Positions 8,800 through 16,989 of a stretch of 40,420 bases of DNA are shown here, one piece after another. Source of the DNA: an uncultured Lachnospiraceae bacterium (GTDB taxonomy: Bacteria > Bacillota > Clostridia > Lachnospirales > Lachnospiraceae); NCBI GenBank assembly GCA_947628705.1, contig CANRAZ010000017.1, positions 1 through 40,420 of the forward strand, in the 5' to 3' direction. Numbering within the stretch: the stretch's first letter is position 1; each line of letters opens with the position of its first letter. The position numbers and the translations under genes are program-made. The notes under the pieces are model-generated. The model was given only the letters and a program-made list of their open reading frames with translations, had not been told where the DNA came from and searched no databases.

Positions 8800-9255
8800 T
8801 CAGTCCGGCTGTTCTTCAGGCCTTTTCCTGAAAACAATAAGCTTGCTTATTATATAATTCAGGATTATCACTATTATGCTTACAATAATTTTTGCCGTCC
8901 ACTGTGAATCAAGAAAAATCTCTGCTCCGGCAAATTTTATTTCTATTCCGTTTTTAAATATATGAGACAAAGGCGTCGGAAGCAGGATTTCAAAAATTCC
9001 CGAAAAAATTCTGCCAAGAACGAACTTAACAGCTTCCTTCGCCACAAAAAGAGGTTCTTTGTTCTTACTTTCAAATACCCACAGCTTGTTTGTAATGAAA
9101 GCATAGGTCACAGCCGCCACCCAAGCTATTGCATTGGTAAGCATAAAGCCGGCGTCGGTAGCGGTAACGCCCATTTTCTTAAAGACAAAAACCACTGCAA
9201 AATTAACCAGAGTAGTGGTAATTCCGAAAAAAATATATGAAATAATCTGCTTCAT
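8800..9255 (-). CDS. GtrA family membrane protein
   Basis: Small integral membrane protein, 151 residues, with the four-helix layout of the GtrA/GtcA family, thought to flip undecaprenyl-phosphate-linked sugars across the membrane. Helices lie around residues 5-25, 35-57, 72-95 and 120-142. Family-typical sequences include ISYIFFGITTTLVNF near the start and FITNKLWVFES in the middle. RBS AAGGAGG lies 11 bases upstream of the ATG. It is the first gene of a likely operon with the glycosyltransferase and LtaS-like genes. In known systems GtrA with a GT2 glycosylates O-antigen, teichoic acids or galactan; the acceptor here is not known. Confidence 0.88.
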   Translation of the reverse strand: MKQIISYIFFGITTTLVNFAVVFVFKKMGVTATDAGFMLTNAIAWVAAVTYAFITNKLWVFESKNKEPLFVAKEAVKFVLGRIFSGIFEILLPTPLSHIFKNGIEIKFAGAEIFLDSQWTAKIIVSIIVIILNYIISKLIVFRKRPEEQPD

Positions 9256-9318
9256 GCTTTCAAGCAGCCTCCTTCACGGGAACATTCCTCACCAAAGTCC
9301 GTATTTTGATGCAATACA

Positions 9319-9347
9319 AATGCCATACAAGAAATTTGCATGGCATT
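9319..9347 (-). terminator. Inverted repeat downstream of the Nudix gene, possible terminator
   Basis: Perfect 8-bp arms (AATGCCAT / ATGGCATT) with a 13-base loop, 16 bases after the Nudix stop and upstream of the GtrA gene. The minus-strand T-run after it is short and broken, so termination may be weak, or the repeat may be a protein site. Confidence 0.4.
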
Positions 9348-9362
9348 CGAAATTACATTTGG

Positions 9363-9815
9363 TTAAAAATACTTACGGCTCCCCCATAGGTTCCGTTTTT
9401 TTAGATCAAGATATTCATAATAAGCTCTTTCCACTATCGCTTTCTCATTAGAAAACTTGAGCAGATGATAGGCTTCATGAAACTTGTAATATCCTGAGTC
9501 CATAAAGTATTCTTCATGCTGTGGTTTGCTATAATAGCTGTCAGACATCATTAAATACCAATGAACCTGTTTCATTACTGTATTCTGCGGAGTATTGAAG
9601 GAATAACTGCTTGTCCCGACAAATTTAATTATCTGGGCGGTTGCGCCGCTTTCTTCCTTTACCTCTCTTAAAGCCGTGTCCTTAAACTCTTCTCCCGGCT
9701 CGACGGTTCCCTTCGGAAGAACCCATCCTTCATACTTGTTTTTATAGTTCTTATACAGCAACAAAATCTTGCCTCTGAAAATTACTACACCACCACAGCT
9801 AGTAGCCTCGACCAT
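9363..9815 (-). CDS. Nudix hydrolase
   Basis: Cytoplasmic Nudix-fold pyrophosphohydrolase, 150 residues. A complete Nudix box (G-x5-E-x7-REV-x-EESG) runs from GTVEPGEEF to REVKEESGA at about residues 36-58, with the catalytic Glu residues present. The flanking strand GGVVIFRGKILLLYK and the VLPKG entry are typical. Substrate is not predictable; relatives act on diadenosine polyphosphates or nucleoside diphosphate derivatives. AGGAGGG is placed well for the ATG at 9815. It has its own strong promoter (9866-9894) just past the U32 gene, so it is expressed apart from the ruv cluster, although read-through is possible. Confidence 0.92.
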   Translation of the reverse strand: MVEATSCGGVVIFRGKILLLYKNYKNKYEGWVLPKGTVEPGEEFKDTALREVKEESGATAQIIKFVGTSSYSFNTPQNTVMKQVHWYLMMSDSYYSKPQHEEYFMDSGYYKFHEAYHLLKFSNEKAIVERAYYEYLDLKKRNLWGSRKYF

Positions 9816-9865
9816 AGCCTACCCTCCTGTAAAATAAGTGTAGTGGATTCGATCCATTATGGGAC

Positions 9866-9894
9866 AGTATACCAACTTTTTCTCACTTATGCAA
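9866..9894 (-). promoter_or_regulatory. Sigma-A promoter of the Nudix gene
   Basis: TTGCAT - 17 bases - TATACT read on the minus strand, with TGG just before the -10 (extended -10 type). About 50 bases upstream of the Nudix start. Confidence 0.7.
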
Positions 9895-9900
9895 CCAAAA

Positions 9901-12555
9901 TCACATCACAGGTCGGTCAAAATGCCCAAAAACAAGTTTATTTTCACAATTATTTACAGTTTTTTCATTTTTACCGCCATAGTATTTCTCAAATTCATTA
10001 AGCGTTTTTTCCGTGCGCTCACCGTTTTCATCGGTAAATTCAAATAAAACGATATCAGGACAGAGCTTATCCGAAACCTCTTTTCTGAACCTCAAATCAA
10101 GAGGAGCGCTGTCAAAGATGCGGTTTCTGCACTCTGAGCAGTCTGTATAAACCGGATATTTTTTCCCCTCGAAAGATTTAATCTCAACCCATTCCTGTTT
10201 TTTGCCGCACCTGTTTAAGCTTTTTTTCACGCATTGACGTGAAATCATAAGCTCTTCCCTTCCGTATACGCAGAGCCCTCTCAAAAGCCCGATATCCTCG
10301 GCTGCTTTCTTTAGCTCCATTCCCTCCAAAAGACTTGTTTCCGAAGGTGAAATAAAACCTGAGAATCCGTTATTCAGAAGAAAAACGCATGCTTCTTCAT
10401 TTACCGCGTATATATTTTTATCTGCAATTAAAGCTATCTCCGCTCCTGTAGTTTTGGCATAATTTGATATTATTGCGGCCGCGCTCAGGTTCCTTACAAA
10501 AAACCCCTTAACGATTCCGCCTTTTGTTTTGGATCCGTTTTGTCCGCTGCCGCCAGAGCAGTCTTCACAAACGGATTTTTCAGGCATAAACATCTCATGC
10601 AGAAATTTTTTAAGAATTTCCAGATTCTTTTCATCGGCGATGCGTGCGGTTCTTAAGAATATTTTCTTTCCGGTTTTTTCTAACTGTTCTATCGCCTTCT
10701 CCTTGTTTTGCAAAAGCCATTCGCAGACAGGCGCCGACATGTCTAAAACAACTTGACCGACCAGATTATTTTTTGCGCAGACCTCCATCTGCTCCTTTGT
10801 AAAAACAGCACAGCTTATCCCAGGAGCATATGTTTTTTCGGGCACAGCATGCACATTCTGCACGGAGGCATCAATTACGTTTTTCCCAATCCTGACAGTC
10901 TCATAATGCTCCGCACAGTCAGCGGAGCTTCTTCTGAAATCTTCGCATATTGCTTTTTCAAGACTTTCCAAGGCCTCTCTCCTGATATTGCCTAGGGCGC
11001 TCTTTTGCACAAAAACTTTTCCTGTGATTTTTGCGTCCAGCTTTTCAAATTTAAACGGACTGCCTCCGCTTCTTTTTAACTTTTCCTGTACTGTTTTTAT
11101 ATCAAGCGGAGCGTTTACGGCTTCATTTGCTTTAGCCCCAAAAGCCTCGGCAAAATACTTTTTTCCGGTTATTCTATTTTCAGAGCAGGTTTCAGCCTTA
11201 AATGCAATCGGCTCTCCTGCCAAAAGTCTGACGCTGCCGTTTACAGTAATGCAGTCCTCGGCGTCAATATACTTTTCTGTCAAATCGTTAAGCAGCCGTT
11301 CACGTCTTATTCTATAAACGCCGACTGTTTTTTCTTCTGATTTTCCGCCTGCCTTTTTTAAAGGCTTTTCAAATGCCTTAAACCGTATAATATCGCCCTT
11401 ACAGTGTTCTACAGGAGTAGTATAAGAATATCTTTTTTCCTTTCCCAAAGCGCCGTCCCGACCGCCATAAGCTCCTTCCGAGCCTTTTACGCTATAATTA
11501 TTTTCACAAGCCTCCCTTATTTCAAGCACGTCGCCGGCATAAAGATTTTGCACAAGCTTAAGCTCCGCAAAGCAGTTTTTTACCGTTGCCTTACCAACGT
11601 ACACTCCGTCATGGTTAGGACGTTTTACCGACATCATGCCGGTTCCCGTTTCGGAAAAAGCATAGCCTTCCGAAAATCCGCCTCTGTTAAACAGGTCAAG
11701 GAGCACAGTCTTTTTTTCTTCCCACGCATCTTTGTTTTCCGATATGAACCTATAGTAGCCCTCACGGCCTCTATCATAGTATAGGTCGGCCGCCTTCCTG
11801 TAGATATCGGTAACTCCGCAGGCATAATGAGAAGATTTCATCCTGCCCTCTATTTTAAAGGAGTCAACGCCTGCCTCTATCAAATCCGGGATTCTGTCAA
11901 GCGTACAAATGTCTTTAGGGCTTAAAATATAGCAGTTTTTCTTTCCAAATACCTCATACGGCTTTCTGCACGGCTGCGCACAGCGTCCCCTGTTTCCGCT
12001 TCTGTCGCCGCAGGCAGAGCTGAAAAGGCACTGTCCGGAATAGCAATAACAAAGAGCTCCGTGGACAAACACCTCAAGTTCAAGCCCTGTCCTGTTCTTA
12101 AGCTCGGTAATTTCATGTATTGACAGCTCCCTTGCCGGAACAATTCTGGCAACGTTTTTTCCAAACAAATTTACGGCTTCTGCGGTTGTTATGCTCATTT
12201 GGGTACTGATGTGGACAGGAAGGTCCGGAAAGCACCTGCTTAACAAATTGAGCACGCCCAGATCCTGAACGATGGCAGCGTCGAGCCCGTGAAGGTACAA
12301 GGGTCTTAAATACTCATACAGCTGCCCCAGTTCATTTTGCTTTACAAGAGTATTTACCGTAAGGTAGAGCCTTTTTCCTCTCAAATGCGCATAATCAATC
12401 GCTTCCAGAAGCTTATCACTGTCGGGATTATCGGCATATGCTCTTGCCCCGAAGCTTTTACCGCCTATATACACCGCGTCTGCTCCTGCTTTAAAAGAAG
12501 CCTGCATGCTCTCCAAGGAGCCTGCAGGCGCTAAAATTTCAACTGTTCTTTTCAT
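9901..12555 (-). CDS. U32 family protein (RlhA/YdcP-like, with DUF3656-type middle)
   Basis: 884 residues. The N-terminal 380 residues are a U32 peptidase-type domain: EILAPAGSLESMQASFKAGADAVYIGG opening (quoted in part), HISTQM at 115-120, and EVFVHGALCYCYSGQC with Cys169, 171, 176, 182, 192 and 196 forming the cluster used by the RlhA/TrhP/UbiU-V group to hold iron-sulfur. Residues about 390-530 fit a DUF3656-like region. The last ~300 residues form a second barrel-like part ending with a further Cys pair (DCSECRNR). E. coli RlhA hydroxylates 23S rRNA C2501 and is shorter; the name peptidase is probably misleading. Follows zapA (68-base gap); this ruvAB-zapA-U32 order is familiar from Clostridia. 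RBS (GAAAG) is weak. Exact reaction unproven. Confidence 0.88.
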   Translation of the reverse strand: MKRTVEILAPAGSLESMQASFKAGADAVYIGGKSFGARAYADNPDSDKLLEAIDYAHLRGKRLYLTVNTLVKQNELGQLYEYLRPLYLHGLDAAIVQDLGVLNLLSRCFPDLPVHISTQMSITTAEAVNLFGKNVARIVPARELSIHEITELKNRTGLELEVFVHGALCYCYSGQCLFSSACGDRSGNRGRCAQPCRKPYEVFGKKNCYILSPKDICTLDRIPDLIEAGVDSFKIEGRMKSSHYACGVTDIYRKAADLYYDRGREGYYRFISENKDAWEEKKTVLLDLFNRGGFSEGYAFSETGTGMMSVKRPNHDGVYVGKATVKNCFAELKLVQNLYAGDVLEIREACENNYSVKGSEGAYGGRDGALGKEKRYSYTTPVEHCKGDIIRFKAFEKPLKKAGGKSEEKTVGVYRIRRERLLNDLTEKYIDAEDCITVNGSVRLLAGEPIAFKAETCSENRITGKKYFAEAFGAKANEAVNAPLDIKTVQEKLKRSGGSPFKFEKLDAKITGKVFVQKSALGNIRREALESLEKAICEDFRRSSADCAEHYETVRIGKNVIDASVQNVHAVPEKTYAPGISCAVFTKEQMEVCAKNNLVGQVVLDMSAPVCEWLLQNKEKAIEQLEKTGKKIFLRTARIADEKNLEILKKFLHEMFMPEKSVCEDCSGGSGQNGSKTKGGIVKGFFVRNLSAAAIISNYAKTTGAEIALIADKNIYAVNEEACVFLLNNGFSGFISPSETSLLEGMELKKAAEDIGLLRGLCVYGREELMISRQCVKKSLNRCGKKQEWVEIKSFEGKKYPVYTDCSECRNRIFDSAPLDLRFRKEVSDKLCPDIVLFEFTDENGERTEKTLNEFEKYYGGKNEKTVNNCENKLVFGHFDRPVM

Positions 12556-12622
12556 TATCTTTCAAATTTCCACAGTACAATTTTAATATTAAAACCCAAG
12601 TATTGCTTTAAGGTCATCAAAC

Positions 12623-13141
12623 CTACCTCTTTCCAATCCTTCTTTTAAGAGCTTCGATTTCCTCCTGAAGCTTTGCGGCATTCTTCTGTTCCTCGGCAAG
12701 ACTGGCTTTAAGAGCCGCATTTTCCGTTTCCAGCCTTACTCCCTTCTTTTGTTCTTCAACAAGCTCGTTTCTGTCCTCGACAAGCTTATTCTGTGCCTCA
12801 GCGAGTCTTGACTTATAGGCTTCCTTTACATCAGCCAGCTGCTTCTGAACTTCAATGATATCATGCTTAAGATTGAAATTTTCGCTTCCCTGCGCGTCAC
12901 GTTCTTCTGTGATGCTCTTTAGCTGCTCCTTAAGCTTAAAATAATCGTCGGCAAGGTTGATCTGCATAAGGATTATCTTAGTATCCGTGTCCATTGCACG
13001 GTAGCCCTCAAGGCTCTTAAGTTCGGCATGCTTCCCGTTAAGATAAGACGCTATCTTCTGCAAATACTCCTCGCTCTCATAACCGCTTAAGTTATAGCGT
13101 TTTCCTGCAATAATTACCTCTGCATCAGTTTTCGTTTTCAA
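12623..13141 (-). CDS. zapA: Cell division protein ZapA with coiled-coil extension
   Basis: FtsZ-ring-associated protein that cross-links FtsZ filaments in the cytoplasm. The N-terminal ~90 residues match ZapA: AEVIIAGKRYNLSGYESEEY and an MDTDTKIILMQINLADDYF helix. From about residue 70 to the end is a long charged coiled coil (repeats of E, K, Q, A, L), making it about 172 residues rather than ~90-100; such extensions occur in Clostridia. Start: I prefer the TTG at 13141, which lies 8 bases after a perfect GGAGG; the ATG at 13156 overlaps that GGAGG and has only a short-spaced AGGA. Lies 36 bases after ruvB on the same strand. Confidence 0.88.
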   Translation of the reverse strand: MKTKTDAEVIIAGKRYNLSGYESEEYLQKIASYLNGKHAELKSLEGYRAMDTDTKIILMQINLADDYFKLKEQLKSITEERDAQGSENFNLKHDIIEVQKQLADVKEAYKSRLAEAQNKLVEDRNELVEEQKKGVRLETENAALKASLAEEQKNAAKLQEEIEALKRRIGKR

Positions 13142-13177
13142 GAAAGTTTCCTCCATTTATCCTGTTTTCACAGCAGC

Positions 13178-14185
13178 TCATTTCTGTGAAGCTATTGTTT
13201 CCAATCCCAGATGCCTGTAAGCATCCTCCGTCACCATTCTTCCTCTCGGCGTCCTTACAATCAGACCGTTCTGTACAAGATAAGGCTCATAGACCTCCTC
13301 AACGGTTTCAGATTCTTCTCCGACCGTAACCGCAATCGCTTCAATGCCGACCGGACCTCCTCCGAATTTTTCAATCATTGTCTTAAGTATTGCCCTGTCT
13401 ATATTGTCAAGTCCAAGCCTGTCAACCTCAAGCCGGTCGAGCGCGGTTTTTGCGACCTCTTCAATAATGCTTCCGTCATATTTGACCTGTGCAAAATCCC
13501 TCACGCGTTTTAAAAGCCTGTTTGCAAGTCTCGGCGTGCCCCTGCTTCTTCTTGCGATTTCTACTGCTCCCGCCTTGTCGATTTCAACGCCGAGGACTTC
13601 GGAACTGTTGATAACGATTTCCGTGAGCTCACTTAAAGTGTAAAATTCCAAACGGTTCACCACTCCAAAGCGGTCCCTCAGAGGCGCCGTCAACATTCCT
13701 GCTCTTGTGGTCGCTCCCACCAGCGTAAACTTCGGAAGGTTGAGCCTGACCGACTTGCTTGCAGGCCCCCTGCCTATGACAATATCTATTATATAATCTT
13801 CCATTGCCGGATAAAGCAGCTCTTCAACCTGTCTGTTCAGCCTGTGGATTTCATCTATAAAAAGAACATCGCCTTCAGAAAGACTGTTAAGTATTGCCGC
13901 CATGTCCCCCGGCTTTTCTATTGCAGGCCCGGCTGTCGTTTTTATATTGACTCCCATTTCGTTGGCAATAATGCCTGCCAGAGTCGTCTTTCCAAGTCCC
14001 GGAGGCCCAAAAAGGAGCACATGGTCTAAAGGCTCGTTCCTAAGCTTTGCAGCCTCAATATAGATCTTAAGATTCTCCTTGACCTTCTCCTGCCCTATGT
14101 AGTCGCTTAGGAGCTTAGGCCGCAGAGACTTTTCAACCAGCCTGTCCTCTTCCGTCATTTCAGTTGTTATGATACGCTTTGCCAT
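13178..14185 (-). CDS. ruvB: Holliday junction branch migration helicase RuvB
   Basis: Hexameric AAA+ motor that drives branch migration at Holliday junctions with RuvA. 335 residues. Walker [10 protein letters not shown] (about 61-69), Walker B LFIDEIHR (about 108-115), the [15 protein letters not shown] block containing the arginine finger region, sensor 2 [17 protein letters not shown], and the C-terminal winged helix with RTPRGR. The RBS GGAGAAACAGA begins directly after the ruvA stop, 12 bases separating the genes. ruvC is not next to it, as is common in this group. Confidence 0.98.
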   Translation of the reverse strand: MAKRIITTEMTEEDRLVEKSLRPKLLSDYIGQEKVKENLKIYIEAAKLRNEPLDHVLLFGPPGLGKTTLAGIIANEMGVNIKTTAGPAIEKPGDMAAILNSLSEGDVLFIDEIHRLNRQVEELLYPAMEDYIIDIVIGRGPASKSVRLNLPKFTLVGATTRAGMLTAPLRDRFGVVNRLEFYTLSELTEIVINSSEVLGVEIDKAGAVEIARRSRGTPRLANRLLKRVRDFAQVKYDGSIIEEVAKTALDRLEVDRLGLDNIDRAILKTMIEKFGGGPVGIEAIAVTVGEESETVEEVYEPYLVQNGLIVRTPRGRMVTEDAYRHLGLETIASQK

Positions 14186-14197
14186 TCTGTTTCTCCG

Positions 14198-14812
14198 CTA
14201 CATAAGATATTTCAGGCTGTCACTGAGAATGGTATCAACCGTAGAATTTTCGTTTATCTCAACCTTTCGCACCGCCTGCAGGCTTTCCGTCCTGCTGTAG
14301 CCAAGCGCTATAAGCGCCAAAACCGCGTCTTCCTTTGCTGCATTCAGCTCCGCTCCCAAGCCTGCGCCTTCATTTACGCTTTCCGTTTTCTTTCCGAACG
14401 CCTCATCAAGAGTAATCTTATCCTTTAATTCAAGGACTATTCTTTCAGCTGTCTTCTTCCCTATACCCGGCGCCTTTGATATTGTTTTTACATCCTCGCT
14501 AAGTATTGCGAAGCGCAAAGTATCGGCATCAATGGAGGAAAGGATATTCTGCGCGCTTTTAGGGCCTATTGAGTTGACATTAATAAGCAGCTTAAAAAAA
14601 TCCAGATCATCCCGGCTGGTAAAGCCGTAAAGCGTGACGCCGCTGTTCTCGCTTACAGAAAGCATTGTATAAAGCGTAACATCACTGCCAATCGGCGGAA
14701 GCCTGTCACTGTCGGAAAGAGGAATCATTACCTCATAGCCCACGCCGCCGCAATCGACGACGGCAACCCCCGGAGCGGTATATTTTAAGACGCCTTCCAC
14801 AAATGCAATCAT
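14198..14812 (-). CDS. ruvA: Holliday junction branch migration protein RuvA
   Basis: Tetrameric Holliday-junction-binding partner of RuvB. 204 residues, normal length. Domain I OB fold (MIAFVEGVL...VVDCGGVGYEV), domain II helix-hairpin-helix repeats (INVNSIGPKSAQNIL and KAPGIGKKTAERIVLELKDK, about residues 78-135), a flexible linker, and domain III (AVLALIALGYSRTES) that contacts RuvB. RBS GGAGG lies 5 bases before the ATG. First gene of the leftward ruvA-ruvB-zapA-U32 run. I looked for a LexA-type site upstream and did not find one. Confidence 0.97.
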   Translation of the reverse strand: MIAFVEGVLKYTAPGVAVVDCGGVGYEVMIPLSDSDRLPPIGSDVTLYTMLSVSENSGVTLYGFTSRDDLDFFKLLINVNSIGPKSAQNILSSIDADTLRFAILSEDVKTISKAPGIGKKTAERIVLELKDKITLDEAFGKKTESVNEGAGLGAELNAAKEDAVLALIALGYSRTESLQAVRKVEINENSTVDTILSDSLKYLM

Positions 14813-14874
14813 TGTTCCTCCAACGGCGCGGTTATCATCTCAAAAAACCGGCGAAAACCGCATACTTCTATGTG

Positions 14875-14903
14875 AGTATACCACATCTTGTAAAAAAAAT
14901 AAA
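14875..14903 (-). promoter_or_regulatory. Extended -10 promoter of ruvA
   Basis: On the minus strand TGG-TATACT (-10 at 14875-14880) with a poor -35 (TTTATT at 14898-14903, 17-base spacing). About 60 bases upstream of the ruvA start. Confidence 0.45.
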
Positions 14904-15035
14904 CCATATCCACAACTTTTAGTGTAAAATTATTAAAAAAATACAAAAAAATTTCAAATCAGTTTATTGAAAGCTTTTAAAATGCGGTCATAAATCAGGA
15001 ATTGCAGAAATGCTCCGATAAAATAAAAAAATTTG

Positions 15036-15065
15036 TTTACTGTTGCTCTATAATAATAGTATACT
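15036..15065 (+). promoter_or_regulatory. Possible promoter of the YprB-like gene
   Basis: TTTACT - 18 bases - TATACT, about 40 bases upstream of the ATG at 15103; TATAAT at 15049-15054 is an alternative -10 without a good -35. The remaining ruvA/yprB divergent gap (14904-15035) is AT-rich and holds no gene I can support. Confidence 0.35.
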
Positions 15066-15102
15066 ATGCCATGTAATCATAAATTTAGTGCGGAGGATTT
15101 TT

Positions 15103-16188
15103 ATGAAAACCGTTACAAAAGAATTTCCACGAAATGACATATACCCGATTGAAAAAATAACGGCAGGTTATACTCCTGTTTTATTTGACATAGAAACAAC
15201 AGGACTTAAAGCCGAGACCAGTCATTTGTATCTTATCGGAGTGACGGAAATAAGAAAAGACCGGCTTCTTTTTCATCAATGGTTTGCCGAAAGACCTTCT
15301 GATGAGTTGGAAGTACTAAGCAGCTTTCTTTCATGGCTGCCTGACAGGACATGCCTTATCCATTTTAACGGCAGAGGATTTGATATACCTTATCTAGAAA
15401 AAAAATGCAGGGAATTTAAAGTCAGGTCAATGCTCTCACAGCTCCCGAATGTAGACCTTTACCGCTCTTTTGCACCGCTGAAGGATTATTTTGGAATGAC
15501 CAGCCGCAGGCTTGTCGCCTATGAAAAGCTAATCGGTCTGGAACGTGAGGACAGCTATAACGGAGGCGAACTTATAGAGGTGTATCAGTCATATATCGGG
15601 AAATCAAAATTTGACCCCGAAGAAGCTGAAAAGCTGCTTAAGCTTCTGCTGCTCCACAACGAAGAAGACATTAAGGATATGGTTCCCGTTTTGGGACTGT
15701 TTACATATATGGATTTATTCAGGGGTGATTTTAAAGAGTGTAAAACAGAACAAAACGAAAACGGCCGCCTTAAATTAAAGTTGGGATTTCAAAGCTGTTT
15801 TCCGATAGCAAGTCAAAAGGATTTTGCAACTCTTCCCGGCATTGGAAACATTAATGTAAGATGTTTTGATAGAAGTGCGGAAATTACCGTCCCAATCGTC
15901 AAAAAACGCCTCAGACACTATTTTGAAGACTACAAAAATTATTACTATCTGCCGGCAGAAGACATGGCAATTCACAAAAGCGTATCGTCAAGCGTTAACC
16001 CTGCCCACAGGGTTGCCGCAACAAGGACGACAGCCTATGTGTATGCCAACGGCGAATTTGTTCCTCAAAAAGGAACAAATTTAAAGCCCAGCTTCAAATT
16101 TGAGCTGACTGACGGTATTTCATTTTTACCGCTGAAAAGCCTTGAAGGCGAAGGGACCCTCAGGGCATATGTAAAATCGCTGTTCTAA
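15103..16188 (+). CDS. YprB-like RNase H-fold 3'-5' exonuclease domain protein
   Basis: Ribonuclease H-like DEDD-type domain of the YprB family. Metal ligands visible: Asp29 and Glu31 in VLFDIETTGL, Asp94 in HFNGRGFDIP, and His185/Asp189 in HNEEDIKDM. The fold covers residues about 20-205; the remaining ~155 residues are a poorly characterised tail with beta-like segments. About 361 residues. I chose the ATG at 15103 because CGGAGGA lies just before it; the ATG at 15043 would put the start inside the promoter. The gene is alone on its strand, divergent from ruvA and convergent with the 16220 gene. Substrate (DNA or RNA) unknown; relatives accompany DNA repair helicases. Confidence 0.85.
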   Translation: MKTVTKEFPRNDIYPIEKITAGYTPVLFDIETTGLKAETSHLYLIGVTEIRKDRLLFHQWFAERPSDELEVLSSFLSWLPDRTCLIHFNGRGFDIPYLEKKCREFKVRSMLSQLPNVDLYRSFAPLKDYFGMTSRRLVAYEKLIGLEREDSYNGGELIEVYQSYIGKSKFDPEEAEKLLKLLLLHNEEDIKDMVPVLGLFTYMDLFRGDFKECKTEQNENGRLKLKLGFQSCFPIASQKDFATLPGIGNINVRCFDRSAEITVPIVKKRLRHYFEDYKNYYYLPAEDMAIHKSVSSSVNPAHRVAATRTTAYVYANGEFVPQKGTNLKPSFKFELTDGISFLPLKSLEGEGTLRAYVKSLF

Positions 16189-16219
16189 ATTTGCACACAG
16201 AGCAAACAGTTACTTTGCT

Positions 16220-16921
16220 TTACGGATACAGTTCAAGCAGATACCTCTTTAATTCATACACGTAATCAACCGCTTTTTGCGTAGAGCAAAAGAATTCACT
16301 GTTTTTTAAATCAGAGTAGTAAGCAACATTTGATCCGGAAATAACTGACTCATGCGGATAACTTTTTGTCTCTTCATAACTGAATACCGGGCTGATCGAA
16401 TATCCTGGCAGTGTGCCAAGATTTCTTCCGTCAATAGTATCCTTTTTATTATCTAAAAACACAAGATATTCTTTGTCCTTAAAGAGTAAATTCGAAAAAC
16501 CCATATTCATTGTTTTAGCGCCTTCCTCATAGAATGAGTCATCAAAAAAGGTTATCCAGCTTAGATCAGTGAGAAAAAACTTTTCGCCTGCATAAAACTC
16601 GTCGCCTGCAAACACCTTTTCAACCCGGACATCAAATCCGTAAAAGAATGCCTCAAACTCCGGTTCCGAAAGGACCCTGATTTTTAAAATATTAGGAGAA
16701 TACGGCAAAACTTCTTTCATGTTTTCAGTAAGGATTTTTGCGTAATCCTCCGACAGCACCCCGACAAGGAAATCATCAAAAACGCCATCCTCAATCGGAT
16801 TTTCAGAGTCACCCAAAACATCCCTATGGAACTGTTTTTCATACAGCCCGAACAAGAGCAGAATAAGAACAAACCCAATGAAGAAAAGAAAATCCTTGTG
16901 TTTTACGATTATTTTTTTCAT
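16220..16921 (-). CDS. Membrane-anchored hypothetical protein of ABC operon
   Basis: Unrecognised. 233 residues: a short basic N-terminus, one transmembrane helix (FLFFIGFVLILLLFGLYEK, about 9-27), then an extracytoplasmic part rich in Phe, Tyr, Asp and Glu with beta-like segments (IRVLSEPEFEAFFYGFDVRV; YLVFLDNKKDTIDG). The start at 16921 has GGAGAG 7 bases upstream; in-frame ATGs at 16933-16939 lie in front of that RBS and are less likely. Last gene of a five-gene leftward run with an ABC transporter (16220-20288), 68 bases after the previous gene. A role with the transporter, such as substrate capture or immunity, is only an inference from position. A 6-bp hairpin at 16201-16219 may end transcription. 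Confidence 0.7.
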   Translation of the reverse strand: MKKIIVKHKDFLFFIGFVLILLLFGLYEKQFHRDVLGDSENPIEDGVFDDFLVGVLSEDYAKILTENMKEVLPYSPNILKIRVLSEPEFEAFFYGFDVRVEKVFAGDEFYAGEKFFLTDLSWITFFDDSFYEEGAKTMNMGFSNLLFKDKEYLVFLDNKKDTIDGRNLGTLPGYSISPVFSYEETKSYPHESVISGSNVAYYSDLKNSEFFCSTQKAVDYVYELKRYLLELYP

Positions 16922-16989
16922 TTTACTCTCCATCATCAATACCGTGTTTCATTTATGGAAAATTTACCGTCAACCGTCTGCTTATAAGC

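Noticed and set aside
14813-14900. Possible LexA/SOS box upstream of ruvA
   Set aside because: No GAAC-N4-GTTC or similar palindrome in the leader; only an extended -10 promoter is visible.
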